64,000 nucleotides of DNA, from contig JAIYDL010000016.1 of the NCBI GenBank assembly GCA_027487515.1, positions 124,001 through 188,000 on the forward strand, given 5' to 3'. Numbering within the stretch: the stretch's first letter is position 1; the number at the start of each line of letters is the position of its first letter. Below the pieces are notes generated by a model, which did not search any database, was not told where the DNA came from, and saw only the letters and a list, made by a program, of their open reading frames with translations. This stretch comes from Pseudomonadota bacterium. GTDB taxonomy: Bacteria; Bdellovibrionota; Bacteriovoracia; Bacteriovoracales; Bacteriovoracaceae. Shown one piece after another: positions 18,500-27,206 of this stretch. The translations under genes and the position numbers were made by a program.

Positions 18500-19236
18500 A
18501 ACCGAAGATCCTCGCTGTGACGCTCGCCCGCGGCGGCTCCAAAGGTGTGCCGAAAAAAAATATCCGACACATCGGAGGCGTCCCCCTCATCGCGTACACC
18601 ATCGTCGAGGCGCTCCGGAGTACGCACATCACCGATTACGTGCTCTCCACGGACTCCGAAGAGATCCGCTCCGTCGCGCTCGAGTGGGGGGCCTCCGCTC
18701 CCTTCCTCCGGCCAGCGGAACTCGCCCAGGATACGTCGAGCTCGCTCAGTGCCATTCAGCACGCCTGCCGCTGGATGGAGGAATCGAAGGGAATCCGCTA
18801 CGACTACGTGGTCGAACTCATGGCAACGAACCCGATGAAAACCAGTGTGGACATCGACGCCGCCCTCGAAAAACTCATCTCCACCGGCGCCGATTCTGTG
18901 ATCGGTGTCACGAAGGTGGAGGATCACCATCCCATCCGGATCAAGAAGATCGTTGACGATCGGATCGTCGACTTCGTTCTTCCGGAGATCCCGGAAACCC
19001 GTCGGCAGGACCTGAAACCGGACGCGTACATTCGAAACGGTGCCATCTACGCCGTGAAGCGCGATTTGATCATGGAGAAGAACTCTCGGTACGGAACCAC
19101 GGAAAGCCGACCGTACATTTTCCCCGAGCAGCGCTCCGTGAACGTGGACACAGAAGTCGACTTCCTTGTGGCGAACTTCCTCCTCGAACGAGAGAACCGG
19201 GAATACGTCCGGAGTTGGATCAAGAGGCAGTCGTGA
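18496..19236 (+). CDS. neuA: CMP-N-acylneuraminate (nonulosonate) cytidylyltransferase
   Basis: Activates the NeuB product with CTP to the CMP-sugar donor. The N-terminal nucleotide-binding loop is VTLARGGSKGVPKKNIRHI, where R and the K of SKG are the CTP contacts of NeuA/KdsB. LIAYTIVEALRS and VLSTDSEEI follow, then the ELMATNPMKT loop and NGAIYAVKRDLIME, and the end SVNVDTEVDFLVANFLL carries the metal-binding Asp pair. The length of 246 residues fits NeuA rather than KdsB. Coupled to the upstream fusion protein and the downstream dehydrogenase by 4-base overlaps. Confidence 0.92.
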   Translation: MKPKILAVTLARGGSKGVPKKNIRHIGGVPLIAYTIVEALRSTHITDYVLSTDSEEIRSVALEWGASAPFLRPAELAQDTSSSLSAIQHACRWMEESKGIRYDYVVELMATNPMKTSVDIDAALEKLISTGADSVIGVTKVEDHHPIRIKKIVDDRIVDFVLPEIPETRRQDLKPDAYIRNGAIYAVKRDLIMEKNSRYGTTESRPYIFPEQRSVNVDTEVDFLVANFLLERENREYVRSWIKRQS

Positions 19237-20183
19237 AAAAGATTCTCGTTATTACCCCCGTCGCCCACATCGCCGGCGTTCTTCCAGGCCTCGAGCGGAT
19301 CGGTACCTGCCTCGTCCTTCCCGATCCTTCGCTGGAGGAAGTGACTGCGAACCTCTCCGGGGTCCATGCTATTTTCACGAACCCCAACAAGTCTCGCGTC
19401 TTCCTTTCCCGCGAGCTCCTTTCCCAAGCTTCTTCCCTCGAGGCCATCTGTACCGCTTCGACCGGAACCGTTCACATAGATAAAGTGGCGTGCCAGGAAC
19501 GGAATGTCCGGGTGCTCTCGCTCACGACCGAATACGCCACGATCTCACGGATCACATCCACCGCTGAGCACGCTTTCGCTCTCACGATGGCCACGCTCCG
19601 GAACGTTGTCCCGTCCACCGCGGACGTCCTCGTGAATGGGCGCTGGGACTACGAGCGATTCATCGGCCGGCAGCTCAACGCCTTAACCGTCGGAGTCATC
19701 GGCTACGGACGGCTCGGGAAAATGTACGCACATTACTGCGCCTCCTTCGGGGCCCGGGTCCTCGTTCATGACCCGTATCAGACCATCGACGATCCCCGGT
19801 TCGAATCCGTGGCGCTCGCCGAGCTCGCAGCGAAATCTGACGTCATCAGCCTCCACGTTCACGTGACCGATGAGACGCGGAAGATGGTTGATCCAGCGTT
19901 CCTGCGGCTGGTGAAGCCGGATGTGGCCATCATCAATACCGCTCGTGGAGAAATTGTGGATGAGACCGCGCTGATGGATTTCATCGAACGCCATCCGAGC
20001 GCGCGCTACAGTACGGATGTCCTCGACAATGAGATTCATCTCGGGGTCCGGTCTCCGCTTGTGGATTTTGCCCGTCGGAACTCACGGGTCCTCATCACGC
20101 CTCACATCGGAGGCATGACTCGAGAGGCCCAGGAGATCGCCTACAACCGGGCCGTAGAACTCTTAGCGACGTTCTGGAGTTAG
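19233..20183 (+). CDS. D-isomer-specific 2-hydroxyacid dehydrogenase (SerA-like)
   Basis: An NAD-dependent dehydrogenase of 316 residues. The nucleotide fold is VGVIGYGRLGKMYAHYCASF with the acidic D in LVHDPY, followed by INTARGEIVDETAL with the catalytic Arg, and LITPHIGGMTREA with the catalytic His in a PHIGG loop. There is no ACT domain, so it is not a full-length phosphoglycerate dehydrogenase. The GTG start at 19233 overlaps the NeuA stop as GTGA. Its place in a nonulosonate operon suggests oxidation or reduction of a sugar-acid intermediate, but the substrate is not visible in the sequence. Confidence 0.85.
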   Translation: MKKILVITPVAHIAGVLPGLERIGTCLVLPDPSLEEVTANLSGVHAIFTNPNKSRVFLSRELLSQASSLEAICTASTGTVHIDKVACQERNVRVLSLTTEYATISRITSTAEHAFALTMATLRNVVPSTADVLVNGRWDYERFIGRQLNALTVGVIGYGRLGKMYAHYCASFGARVLVHDPYQTIDDPRFESVALAELAAKSDVISLHVHVTDETRKMVDPAFLRLVKPDVAIINTARGEIVDETALMDFIERHPSARYSTDVLDNEIHLGVRSPLVDFARRNSRVLITPHIGGMTREAQEIAYNRAVELLATFWS

Positions 20184-20271
20184 AGGACTTTCTCTCACCG
20201 CTTTCGGTCTAGGTCCGGAGCGGAGGTCTACTTCTCAAAAGTCCGAAGAGGCTTTTAGGGCGTTTAACCGT

Positions 20272-20300
20272 TTGGCTTCTTTCGGACCATTTTGTAAGAT
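20272..20300 (+). promoter_or_regulatory. Candidate promoter of the methyltransferase-glycosyltransferase pair
   Basis: TTGGCT (20272-20277), a 17-base spacer and TAAGAT (20295-20300) sit in the 168-base gap before the methyltransferase at 20352. A sequence GATAGTGTCGACAAC immediately after is closely matched by GATAGTGTCAAACAAC before the gene at 23461. Confidence 0.4.
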
Positions 20301-20351
20301 ATTCGAGATAGTGTCGACAACCCTTGTCAGAGATGGAACACCTAGCGAACC

Positions 20352-21209
20352 ATGTTCAATACGAAACTCGGCCTTCTGAAGTATTTCTTTTTTCGCAACG
20401 ACCGCGCCTGGCGTTCTCTTTCTCAGGACGAGCGCAACGCTATCCTACGCCTGAATGTAGCTTCGAACGCCGACCGAGAAGATTATCAGAATGAAAAAAC
20501 CTACGGGTCCGAGCGGTTCCTGGGTGGAGAAAACTGGGACTGCTCGATTCCCCATTCGACCGTTCCCAAGGCTCTCTTTCTTAAGGAGCATCTGAAGGTC
20601 TCCGGACCCCGGAGGGCCCTGGAGATCGGTCCGGGACCTGGGTACGTGTCTCGACTCATCGCTGAGCAGGCGTCCCTTCAAGAGCTTTGCTTTGTGGAAG
20701 TGAATCCGTTCTTTCTGAGTTACCTGAAAAAGAAATCCGACGAATTTCGAGTCCAGCATCCCCAGGTCACGTTCCACTTCCGGCAAGGACTCTTCCCCCA
20801 GGTCGACGTCGGTACCGGCTACGATCTCGTGGCCCTGTATAGTTGCCTTCACCACATTCCTAACCGCGACGATGTGCTTCGGAAGTTGGCCGAACTCACG
20901 GTCCCGAATGGAACTGTGGTTTTGTGGGATCCGGCCCATTACCTTCCTCGGATCATCGACCTCGTGAAGAAGATTTTCAGTAGGAAGATCCTCCGGCCCG
21001 CAGAATCGGAGGACTACTCTCGATTTGCCACGCACCACTTTCTCACGGTCGGGGAAATTCGGAGTCTCTGTGATCGCCACCCGTTCCGGCTCGAGGCGTA
21101 CCAGTGTGAGCTCGGCGGGAAGTACCGAGTCTTTCAGTTCCTTCCGCTCTGGCTTCGGAAGTACTTCTGTTCCGAGATCGGTTTCGTCCTCCGCCGAGTT
21201 TCTCGTTGA
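20352..21209 (+). CDS. Class I SAM-dependent methyltransferase
   Basis: A 285-residue methyltransferase. ALEIGPGPGYVSRLIAEQ near residue 95 is the SAM loop, ELCFVEVNPFFL the strand-two acidic region, and YDLVALYSCLHHIPNRDDVLRKL the motif IV/V region. The 90-residue N-terminal extension containing CSIPHSTVPKALFLKEHL could bind the acceptor. It starts a new transcription unit after a 168-base gap and is coupled to the following glycosyltransferase. The substrate is unknown; a glycan or sugar nucleotide is most likely from context. Confidence 0.8.
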   Translation: MFNTKLGLLKYFFFRNDRAWRSLSQDERNAILRLNVASNADREDYQNEKTYGSERFLGGENWDCSIPHSTVPKALFLKEHLKVSGPRRALEIGPGPGYVSRLIAEQASLQELCFVEVNPFFLSYLKKKSDEFRVQHPQVTFHFRQGLFPQVDVGTGYDLVALYSCLHHIPNRDDVLRKLAELTVPNGTVVLWDPAHYLPRIIDLVKKIFSRKILRPAESEDYSRFATHHFLTVGEIRSLCDRHPFRLEAYQCELGGKYRVFQFLPLWLRKYFCSEIGFVLRRVSR

Positions 21210-22270
21210 TCACCATGCTGGCCAGGCTTCTGCGTAAACTCATCCTCCCGGTCGAGATCTTTTGTAACACCTTCCAGTCCTATGAAGTCCTCTTCCTGAG
21301 TGAGAAGGCAGACTGGTCGATCTACCAGGACGGGTTAAATCTCCAAAAGTACCTTCGGCGGCGAGGGGTTCGGCTTCGGATCGCGCACACGCTGACTGGC
21401 GCCCGTGGTAGGATCGTGCACTTCGGCTCCATCTCGACGTTTGTGTCCCACGAGTCCCACCCAGCGCTTCACCGGAACCGGCTCCTCGCTTCTTGGTTTC
21501 ACGTGAACGACGAGGCGACCGTTTCATCGATCGTCGCGTCTCTTCTTGCCCACAAGGTCCGGGTTCACACTTCGTGCCAGATCACGAAGGTCCGGCTCCT
21601 TGAAGCAGGGCTACCAGAAGCGAAGATCTGCGTGCTTCCGGTGGCGATTGATCTTGAAACCTTCTCTCCGATCCAGGAGTCCAAGGAAGTTCTTAAGTCC
21701 GAACTCGATCTTCCGAAAAATAAAATTGTCATCGGCAGCTTTCAAAAAGATGGAAACGGCTGGGGCGAAGGGACCGAGCCGAAGTTGGTCAAGGGACCTG
21801 ATCTCTTCTGTGACACGCTAAAGCTCCTGGGTGATCCCGGACGGTTTCACGTCCTTCTCACGGGGCCTTCTCGGGGCTACGTCAAAGGACGCTTGAAGGA
21901 GCTGGGAATCAGTTTTTCTCATCACTATCTCAAGCGCCCTGGGGACCTCCGACGGTACTACGCGTGTTTAGACTTCTACCTCATGACCTCCCGAGCAGAG
22001 GGTGGGCCTAAGGCCCTCTCCGAATGTTGGGCGATGAATGTTCCGCTCATCGCCACTCCTGTGGGGATGGTTCCCGACTGGTCAACTGACGGAGTTGACA
22101 CGCTCGTGGCGAAGGCGATTCGCGCTCCTGAGCTCAAGGCCGAGGTGGACCGGTACCTGTCTGATCCTAGCTTTGGCCCGCGGTTAGCGGCGGCGGGCCA
22201 GGAAAAAGTCCAGCGACTCGGGGTGGACGCCCAGGCACAGGCTTATCTCGATCTCTACCGATCTCTCTAA
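21206..22270 (+). CDS. Glycosyltransferase family 4
   Basis: A 354-residue GT-B enzyme. The donor-binding half shows SFQKDGNGWGEGTEPKLVKG, HVLLTGPSRGYVKGRLKELG and SRAEGGPKALSECWAMNVPL, the family-4 E-x7-E region followed by ATPVGMVPDW. The N-terminal half contains a histidine-rich acceptor loop (STFVSHESHPALHRNR). I use the TTG at 21206, which forms TTGA with the previous stop like other junctions in this locus; the ATG at 21215 is an alternative. Its stop overlaps the convergent glycosyltransferase by four bases. Confidence 0.82.
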   Translation: MITMLARLLRKLILPVEIFCNTFQSYEVLFLSEKADWSIYQDGLNLQKYLRRRGVRLRIAHTLTGARGRIVHFGSISTFVSHESHPALHRNRLLASWFHVNDEATVSSIVASLLAHKVRVHTSCQITKVRLLEAGLPEAKICVLPVAIDLETFSPIQESKEVLKSELDLPKNKIVIGSFQKDGNGWGEGTEPKLVKGPDLFCDTLKLLGDPGRFHVLLTGPSRGYVKGRLKELGISFSHHYLKRPGDLRRYYACLDFYLMTSRAEGGPKALSECWAMNVPLIATPVGMVPDWSTDGVDTLVAKAIRAPELKAEVDRYLSDPSFGPRLAAAGQEKVQRLGVDAQAQAYLDLYRSL

Positions 22271-23352
22271 GGGCCCTCGAGCACCTCTGCGAAGATCCGT
22301 CGATGCACTTCCAAGTAATTTTCCCAAGAGAACTGCTCTTGCGCTCGCTGGAGCGCCCGCGAGCGGTAATCCACGGATCCCTGGAAGAATTCTTCTATCG
22401 CCAGAGCAAGCTTGTCCGCAGCGACGGGAATCTTTTCCTCCCAAGAATCAGAGACCGCAATCCCGATCCCCGCGTCTCCGACGAGTTCTGGAGTCCCTCC
22501 GGACTGCGAGAAGATATGGGGGATGCCTAGTCCCATCCGCTCGACGACCGCGTTCGGACAATCGTCCTTGTACTTCAGATGCAGGGCGACCGATACGGTT
22601 CGCAACAGCGCTGGCAGTTCGGCCGGCCGATAGGGGCCCAGGTATTGGAGAACTTCCTTCGCTTGCAGTTGGTCCATCCGCGAGAAAACTTCACGGGTCC
22701 AGTTCGCTGTGGTCTTCGACTCAGGAAAAACTCCAGCGATGATGAGTTTCGGTGCCGCCTCCCCGTGTTTGCGCGCCAGAAGCTCGAAGGCCTCGAGGCA
22801 AGGAGTTAAGATGTGGCCTGAAGACGGTGTGAAGACTCCGGAGAGCCAGCAGATCTTCTTCGTCCTGGGCGCTGACACCGGTGGACCCATGGGTGGAGCA
22901 CAGTTGTGCAAAACGGCGTGTCTTTCCGGCAGCCAACCGGAGAGTTCGAGCTGAGTGTCTCGGCAGTACTGGGACTGAAAGATCACAAAGTCCGACTCCC
23001 GTTGAACGCGCACCATGGCCTCGTTTTTCTTGCGCCAGTCTCCCTTGTACCACGCCGGGTAATAGAAACCATTCTGATTGTACACCAAACGAACGCCGCG
23101 CCGGCGCTTCAGCCGAAGTGCGGAGCTGAAGTATTCTTCGTTCCAAGAGGAGCTGACGTAGATGATGTTGGGCCTTACCCAAGCGTTTCCGAACGCGCGC
23201 TTCATGCGCGCAATCCTGACTGCCGGTCCTCCGATCTGTGTGCGAGGAGTTGGCCCAAAATAAACCCTCGGTGCGAGCCGGTCGCGGCCTACCGCCGAGA
23301 AGAGATTCGGCGAGAAGGCGATGGACTGCAATAGGGCCTTGAGGTTATTCAT
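22267..23352 (-). CDS. Glycosyltransferase family 4
   Basis: A 361-residue GT-B-fold enzyme. It has FGPTPRTQIGGPAVRIARM at the N-terminus, a Gly-rich acceptor-side loop typical of GT4, SGVFTPSSGHILTPCLEAFELL at the start of the donor domain, LQYLGPYRPAELPALLRTVS, and a C-terminal GLGIPHIFSQSGGTPELVGD where the usual E-x7-E is reduced to a single clear Glu (VVERMGLGIP). It is divergent from the gene at 23461 with a 108-base shared upstream region, and convergent with the preceding gene. Confidence 0.78.
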   Translation of the reverse strand: MNNLKALLQSIAFSPNLFSAVGRDRLAPRVYFGPTPRTQIGGPAVRIARMKRAFGNAWVRPNIIYVSSSWNEEYFSSALRLKRRRGVRLVYNQNGFYYPAWYKGDWRKKNEAMVRVQRESDFVIFQSQYCRDTQLELSGWLPERHAVLHNCAPPMGPPVSAPRTKKICWLSGVFTPSSGHILTPCLEAFELLARKHGEAAPKLIIAGVFPESKTTANWTREVFSRMDQLQAKEVLQYLGPYRPAELPALLRTVSVALHLKYKDDCPNAVVERMGLGIPHIFSQSGGTPELVGDAGIGIAVSDSWEEKIPVAADKLALAIEEFFQGSVDYRSRALQRAQEQFSWENYLEVHRRIFAEVLEGP

Positions 23353-23363
23353 AGGAAAGAATT

Positions 23364-23392
23364 TTGACGTGTGTCTGAAAAAAAGATATTTA
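23364..23392 (+). promoter_or_regulatory. Candidate promoter in the divergent region before 23461
   Basis: TTGACG (23364-23369) with 17 bases to TATTTA (23387-23392) reads toward the toroid-like protein. The -35 is strong and the -10 weak. AAGATATT (23383-23390) and GATAGTGTCAAACAAC (23422-23437) recur in the intergenic regions near 16275 and 20295. Confidence 0.35.
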
Positions 23393-23460
23393 TGAACGTT
23401 ACCAATAGTTCAAAAATTTCTAGATAGTGTCAAACAACTATTTTCCCGCCGGGACGTGAC

Positions 23461-24519
23461 ATGGGCACTGACATCGATTGGATCGACGACCTTCTGACAA
23501 ATCTCCCCGCGTTCCTCAACCGGCTCCGCTACCCCAGCGGTCTCTACCGCTTCGTTGAAGCAGAAGAGCGGAAAGACCCGTACTTATCACCGCTCTCCTA
23601 CGGGCTTAAGATCTCCTATGCGGCCGGATTGCCGGCCCCGACCCAAGCCTCGCTCCTAGGAGCGCTTGCTCCGCTAGCGACCGAAGGAATGCTTTTCGAC
23701 CGCACGATCTACCGGAAAAGTTGGTTTAAAAACTGGGTGAACTCAGTTCGGCAGGGGAGTCTTCGGAACAATTTTGGGACTCAGTATAAAGTCGCAGAGA
23801 CACGCCAGGTTCTTTCTTCGCTTGATCTCCACGGCCTAAGTTTTCCCGGCTGGAAGTTTACCCCCTATTTGCCAGACTACAGTCTCGAGCGCTTCCGGCG
23901 GTATAACTGGACCTACCCCTGGTCCGCAGGAAGCTGGCTGAGCCACCTTGCCTTCTTCCTGCGCCTCGCTCGGAAGGATCGCTTAATCGACGAAGCTTTT
24001 TACCAGCAAAAGCGCGCCCTGCTCCTCGACTTCTTCTCCTCGATTCAATCACCGGAAACGGGGTTCTGGGGTTCGGCCGGGGCCACGAATCAGCAGCTCC
24101 TGAATGGGGCGATGAAGGTCTGGACGGCCCTCGAAAACCTTGAGGTCTATGAGATCGAGCATCCGCGGCAACAGATCGACTCGGCCCTGGGGATTACCAA
24201 TGACGCTCACGCCTGCGATCACTTCAACGTGATCTACGTGCTCACCCGGTGCGCTCGGCTCGAACCGAACTACCGCCGGGATGAAATCACAGCCTTCATC
24301 TACCGCCGCCTCGAGCTCTACCGAGACTACTACCATCCGGGGACGGGGGGCTTTTCTTTCTTCAAGAATAAATCAAACACGCACCTCTACGGCTGCCGAG
24401 TCAGTGCGGGGGAAAATGTCCCGGACATTCATGGAACAGTTCTTTTCCTCTGGGGAGTCGCCGTCATGCTCAACTACCTGGAGAACTCTCGCTATCAACT
24501 GAAAGAATTCATCCCCTAG
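23461..24519 (+). CDS. Hypothetical protein, alpha/alpha-toroid-like
   Basis: A 352-residue soluble protein without signal peptide. I do not recognise the exact family. Several segments look like successive inner helices of an alpha/alpha toroid as in terpenoid cyclase-like or six-hairpin glycosidase folds: WSAGSWLSHLAFFLRLAR, FFSSIQSPETGFWGSAG, ITNDAHACDHFNVIYVLTRC, and PGTGGFSFFKNKSN with VPDIHGTVLFLWGVAVML. Spaced Gly-Gly-Phe and Asp-His pairs recur in such repeats. It sits alone between convergent and divergent glycosyltransferases, so a role in glycan processing or lyase chemistry is a reasonable inference. There is no direct evidence for catalysis. Confidence 0.6.
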   Translation: MGTDIDWIDDLLTNLPAFLNRLRYPSGLYRFVEAEERKDPYLSPLSYGLKISYAAGLPAPTQASLLGALAPLATEGMLFDRTIYRKSWFKNWVNSVRQGSLRNNFGTQYKVAETRQVLSSLDLHGLSFPGWKFTPYLPDYSLERFRRYNWTYPWSAGSWLSHLAFFLRLARKDRLIDEAFYQQKRALLLDFFSSIQSPETGFWGSAGATNQQLLNGAMKVWTALENLEVYEIEHPRQQIDSALGITNDAHACDHFNVIYVLTRCARLEPNYRRDEITAFIYRRLELYRDYYHPGTGGFSFFKNKSNTHLYGCRVSAGENVPDIHGTVLFLWGVAVMLNYLENSRYQLKEFIP

Positions 24520-24522
24520 TCG

Positions 24523-25581
24523 TTACTCATTTCCGAACCGGTACAGCACTCGGAAGTAAACCCCTTCAGCCTTGAACCGCAACCTCTGGCCTAGAGATGC
24601 GATGGCACCGGAGGCCTTGATCGGGCGTCGGTGCAGAAGGTCTTCGAAGAGGCGAAGGTAGTTCTTACACATGGTTTCGCTCGTGAACTGGAAGCTTTCC
24701 TGACGGGCATTGAGGGCGTCGTAATTTTTCAGAAGCTCTTCGAGTGCTGCAGCGAGCTCTTCCTTGGTTGCCACAGGGACTCCGTAATCTCTGCACGTTT
24801 CTGTGAGAGCACCGGAGGGCCGATAAAGGAGTGGAAGGCCTAGGCAACCTGCCTCGAGTTGGTGGTTTCCACAGGGCTCATTGATGCTCCCCGTGATGTA
24901 AACGTCGTTCTTTGAGAGTGCTGCGGCGAGTGCTGCACCGGAGAGGGGAGGGTGAAAGATGATGTTCTTGCACCCGTGCTCTCGAGGGGCTTGACCGATG
25001 TAATGGAACTCGAAGCGGTCGGCGTACACGGGGTCCGTGAGAAGATCGTCGAGGGCCCGGTAGTAGTCCCAGCCTTTCATCCAATTGCTACTGAAGTGGT
25101 GTGTGACGATGCGGATCTTTCGGCCGAGTGCTGTGACGGAGCGTTGTTTCCATTGAAAGGTCCCGCGATCGCTGCCGTTGTGAATGACCGTCGAGGGAAG
25201 GAAGCTCTTCGGGTAGCGACGGGAAAACTCGCTCTGGAGCCAACCGGAGATGAACACCGTATGATCTGCGATCTCATTGGCGCGGATGAGTTGGTAGTCC
25301 ACGTGCCGCGTGTTCTTTCGCCAATCGCACTCGTTGACTCGGTGGACGACGACGCACGTCGGGTTGAGTCGCTTGTAGCTCACGATCTCATCCGGGGTGA
25401 ACCCACAGACCTTGAGGTGACCGCGGGGTTCACCCAGGAGAATCAGGTCGATGTCTGGATCATCGAGGTTGAAAACAACGCCGTGGCCCAGACCGCGCAA
25501 GTGATTGGCCAGGATGTTTCCGAATTGATTGCCGCCGCCGTAGGGTCCAGATGTAAGCTTGAGATTGATTGCGATTTTCAT
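24523..25581 (-). CDS. Glycosyltransferase, GT4-like
   Basis: A 352-residue GT-B protein. MKIAINLKLTSGPYGGGNQFG is cut here to its key part GPYGGGNQF, the acceptor-side Gly loop. VVHRVNECDWRKNTRHVDY and DHTVFISGWLQSEFSRRYP are typical of GT4 enzymes. The C-terminal region has NDVYITGSINEPCGNHQLEAGCLGLPLLY with the donor-site Glu pair. I start at the ATG at 25581 rather than ten codons upstream because the protein fold begins there. Three bases separate its stop from the convergent toroid gene. Donor and acceptor are unknown. Confidence 0.75.
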   Translation of the reverse strand: MKIAINLKLTSGPYGGGNQFGNILANHLRGLGHGVVFNLDDPDIDLILLGEPRGHLKVCGFTPDEIVSYKRLNPTCVVVHRVNECDWRKNTRHVDYQLIRANEIADHTVFISGWLQSEFSRRYPKSFLPSTVIHNGSDRGTFQWKQRSVTALGRKIRIVTHHFSSNWMKGWDYYRALDDLLTDPVYADRFEFHYIGQAPREHGCKNIIFHPPLSGAALAAALSKNDVYITGSINEPCGNHQLEAGCLGLPLLYRPSGALTETCRDYGVPVATKEELAAALEELLKNYDALNARQESFQFTSETMCKNYLRLFEDLLHRRPIKASGAIASLGQRLRFKAEGVYFRVLYRFGNE

Positions 25582-25677
25582 TCGGCTTCTGTCCGATCTT
25601 CCGTAGTGCATTTAGAATTTGCGTAAGCTTATCCAAGAAGAGTAACATTTCGATGATTTAAGTGGAAGGTTTTTGCG

Positions 25678-26355
25678 GTGAAACAACTAGTCTGGAAACT
25701 CATTGAATTTCGGCCGTGGCGCTCACTGCTCATTAACCTCCTCGCGGCGGTTCACAGCTATTCCTATTTGCTGCTCACCCGACTCGCCATCACTCCTGAT
25801 GGCCAGCATCCGAAGCATAAAATTATCCGCTACCAAGACTGGTTTCTAGGAAAACTCTTACCCGAAGATCGGGTCCTCGACGTCGGGTCACACGAAGGAA
25901 CCCTCGTTCGCGCCATGGCCGGCGTCGTCGCCACGGTGACGGGGATTGAGATCAGTGAAACTTATTTTCGGCGGAGTACATCTCAGGTCATTCCGAAGAA
26001 CGTCCACTTCCTCCAGGGGGACGCCACCGTCTTCGACTTTTCTGCCCACGGGCCCTTCACTGTCGTCACTCTTTCCAACGTCCTCGAGCACATCCGGGAT
26101 CGGATTGATTTTCTTTCGAAGCTTCGGCGAAATGCTCTTGCTCCCGGGAATCGGCTCTTGATTCGAGTCCCGACCATCGAGCGGGACTGGCTCCCGGTGT
26201 ACAAAAAAAGCATCGGCGTCGAGTGGCGCTTGGATAAGACTCACTTCGTTGAGCACACGGTCGCCGAGCTCGAAGCGGAGCTCATCGCCGCAGGCTTCAA
26301 ACCGATTGATCGGACCCTCCGGTTCGGCGAAATCTTCGTTGAGTGTGTTGCTTGA
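25678..26355 (+). CDS. Class I SAM-dependent methyltransferase
   Basis: A 225-residue methyltransferase with VLDVGSHEGTLVRAMAG near residue 65, TGIEISETYF for ribose binding, and TVVTLSNVLEHIRDRIDFLSKL in motif IV/V. LLIRVPTIERDWLPVYKK and HFVEHTVAELEAELIAAGF follow, as in O-methyltransferases acting on glycan or lipid precursors. The GTG start at 25678 has GGAAGG eight bases upstream. Coupled to the next glycosyltransferase through a TTGA overlap. Confidence 0.82.
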   Translation: MKQLVWKLIEFRPWRSLLINLLAAVHSYSYLLLTRLAITPDGQHPKHKIIRYQDWFLGKLLPEDRVLDVGSHEGTLVRAMAGVVATVTGIEISETYFRRSTSQVIPKNVHFLQGDATVFDFSAHGPFTVVTLSNVLEHIRDRIDFLSKLRRNALAPGNRLLIRVPTIERDWLPVYKKSIGVEWRLDKTHFVEHTVAELEAELIAAGFKPIDRTLRFGEIFVECVA

Positions 26356-27206
26356 AGTCGGACGCTCTGGGGACCTTCGACGTCCTCCCTGCGACCAGCG
26401 AAGCTCCGTTTTTTAGTTTCCTTCTCTCCGTTAAAAATGGTCTTCCGGATTTAAAGGTGGCCCTGGCCTCGATCGAGGCGCAGACCTTCACCGACTGGGA
26501 ACTCGTGCTAGTCAACGATGGCTCCGACCCCGAGACGTCGGCGTTCCTCCGTGAGTTTCAAGGGCAGGAAAAGCGCTGCACCCTTGTGATCCAGGAAAAC
26601 ATGGGCCTCACTCGCTCTCTCGTCCGTGGGGCGGCCCTTTGCCGCGGGCAATACATCGTTCGTCAGGATGCAGACGACGAGAGCGATTCTCGTCGGCTCG
26701 CGGAACTCCATTCGGTGATTCTCGAGAAGTCTCCGGATGTGCTGGCCTCTCGAGCTCAGCGCTGGCGCGACGGCCGCCCGGACCGAATCGTTCCGGGCCT
26801 TGCCTTGATCACGGGCATCAGCTTCGACTCTCTTCGGTTTGGAAACGTCTTTGTCCATGGTTCCTTGTGCATCAAGCGGGAGCACCTGTTGAAGAACAAT
26901 TATGACATCCGCTGGGCCTTCGCGCAGGATTACGACCTTTTCATCAGACTCCTTCGGTCACCGTTGAAGATCGCCTACCTCAAGCGTCCACTTTATGTGC
27001 TCCACGAGAACGGGGCCTCTCTCAGCCGAAGTCAAAGTGTCCGGCAGCTCGACTGTGCGAAGTCGATCTGTCTTCACCACTTCGGTGACACCCGGTTCTT
27101 ACTGGCAGGGAAGGGGAGCGTGGAGAAGGCCTTCTTGCACCTTGCGCGCTACCTTCAGGGATTCTTGAACGTGCTTACCGGGAAGAGGCGCATCGATGTC
27201 ATTTAA
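26352..27206 (+). CDS. Glycosyltransferase family 2
   Basis: A 284-residue inverting GT-A glycosyltransferase. FFSFLLSVKNGLPDLKVALAS with LVLVNDGSDPETSAF forms the nucleotide-binding half, and YIVRQDADDESDSRRL carries the metal-binding DAD motif. WAFAQDYDLFIRLLR near residue 200 holds the usual catalytic-base region (QDYD). The start is ambiguous: a TTG at 26352 overlaps the previous stop as TTGA and matches other junctions, while a GTG nine bases upstream is in frame. It overlaps the next glycosyltransferase by 11 bases. Confidence 0.85.
   Translation: MKSDALGTFDVLPATSEAPFFSFLLSVKNGLPDLKVALASIEAQTFTDWELVLVNDGSDPETSAFLREFQGQEKRCTLVIQENMGLTRSLVRGAALCRGQYIVRQDADDESDSRRLAELHSVILEKSPDVLASRAQRWRDGRPDRIVPGLALITGISFDSLRFGNVFVHGSLCIKREHLLKNNYDIRWAFAQDYDLFIRLLRSPLKIAYLKRPLYVLHENGASLSRSQSVRQLDCAKSICLHHFGDTRFLLAGKGSVEKAFLHLARYLQGFLNVLTGKRRIDVI

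Noticed and set aside
20184..20271. Possible hairpin after the dehydrogenase gene (CCGCTTTCGG with CCGGAGCGG)
   Set aside because: The stem is imperfect and no T run follows, so it is not reported as a terminator.
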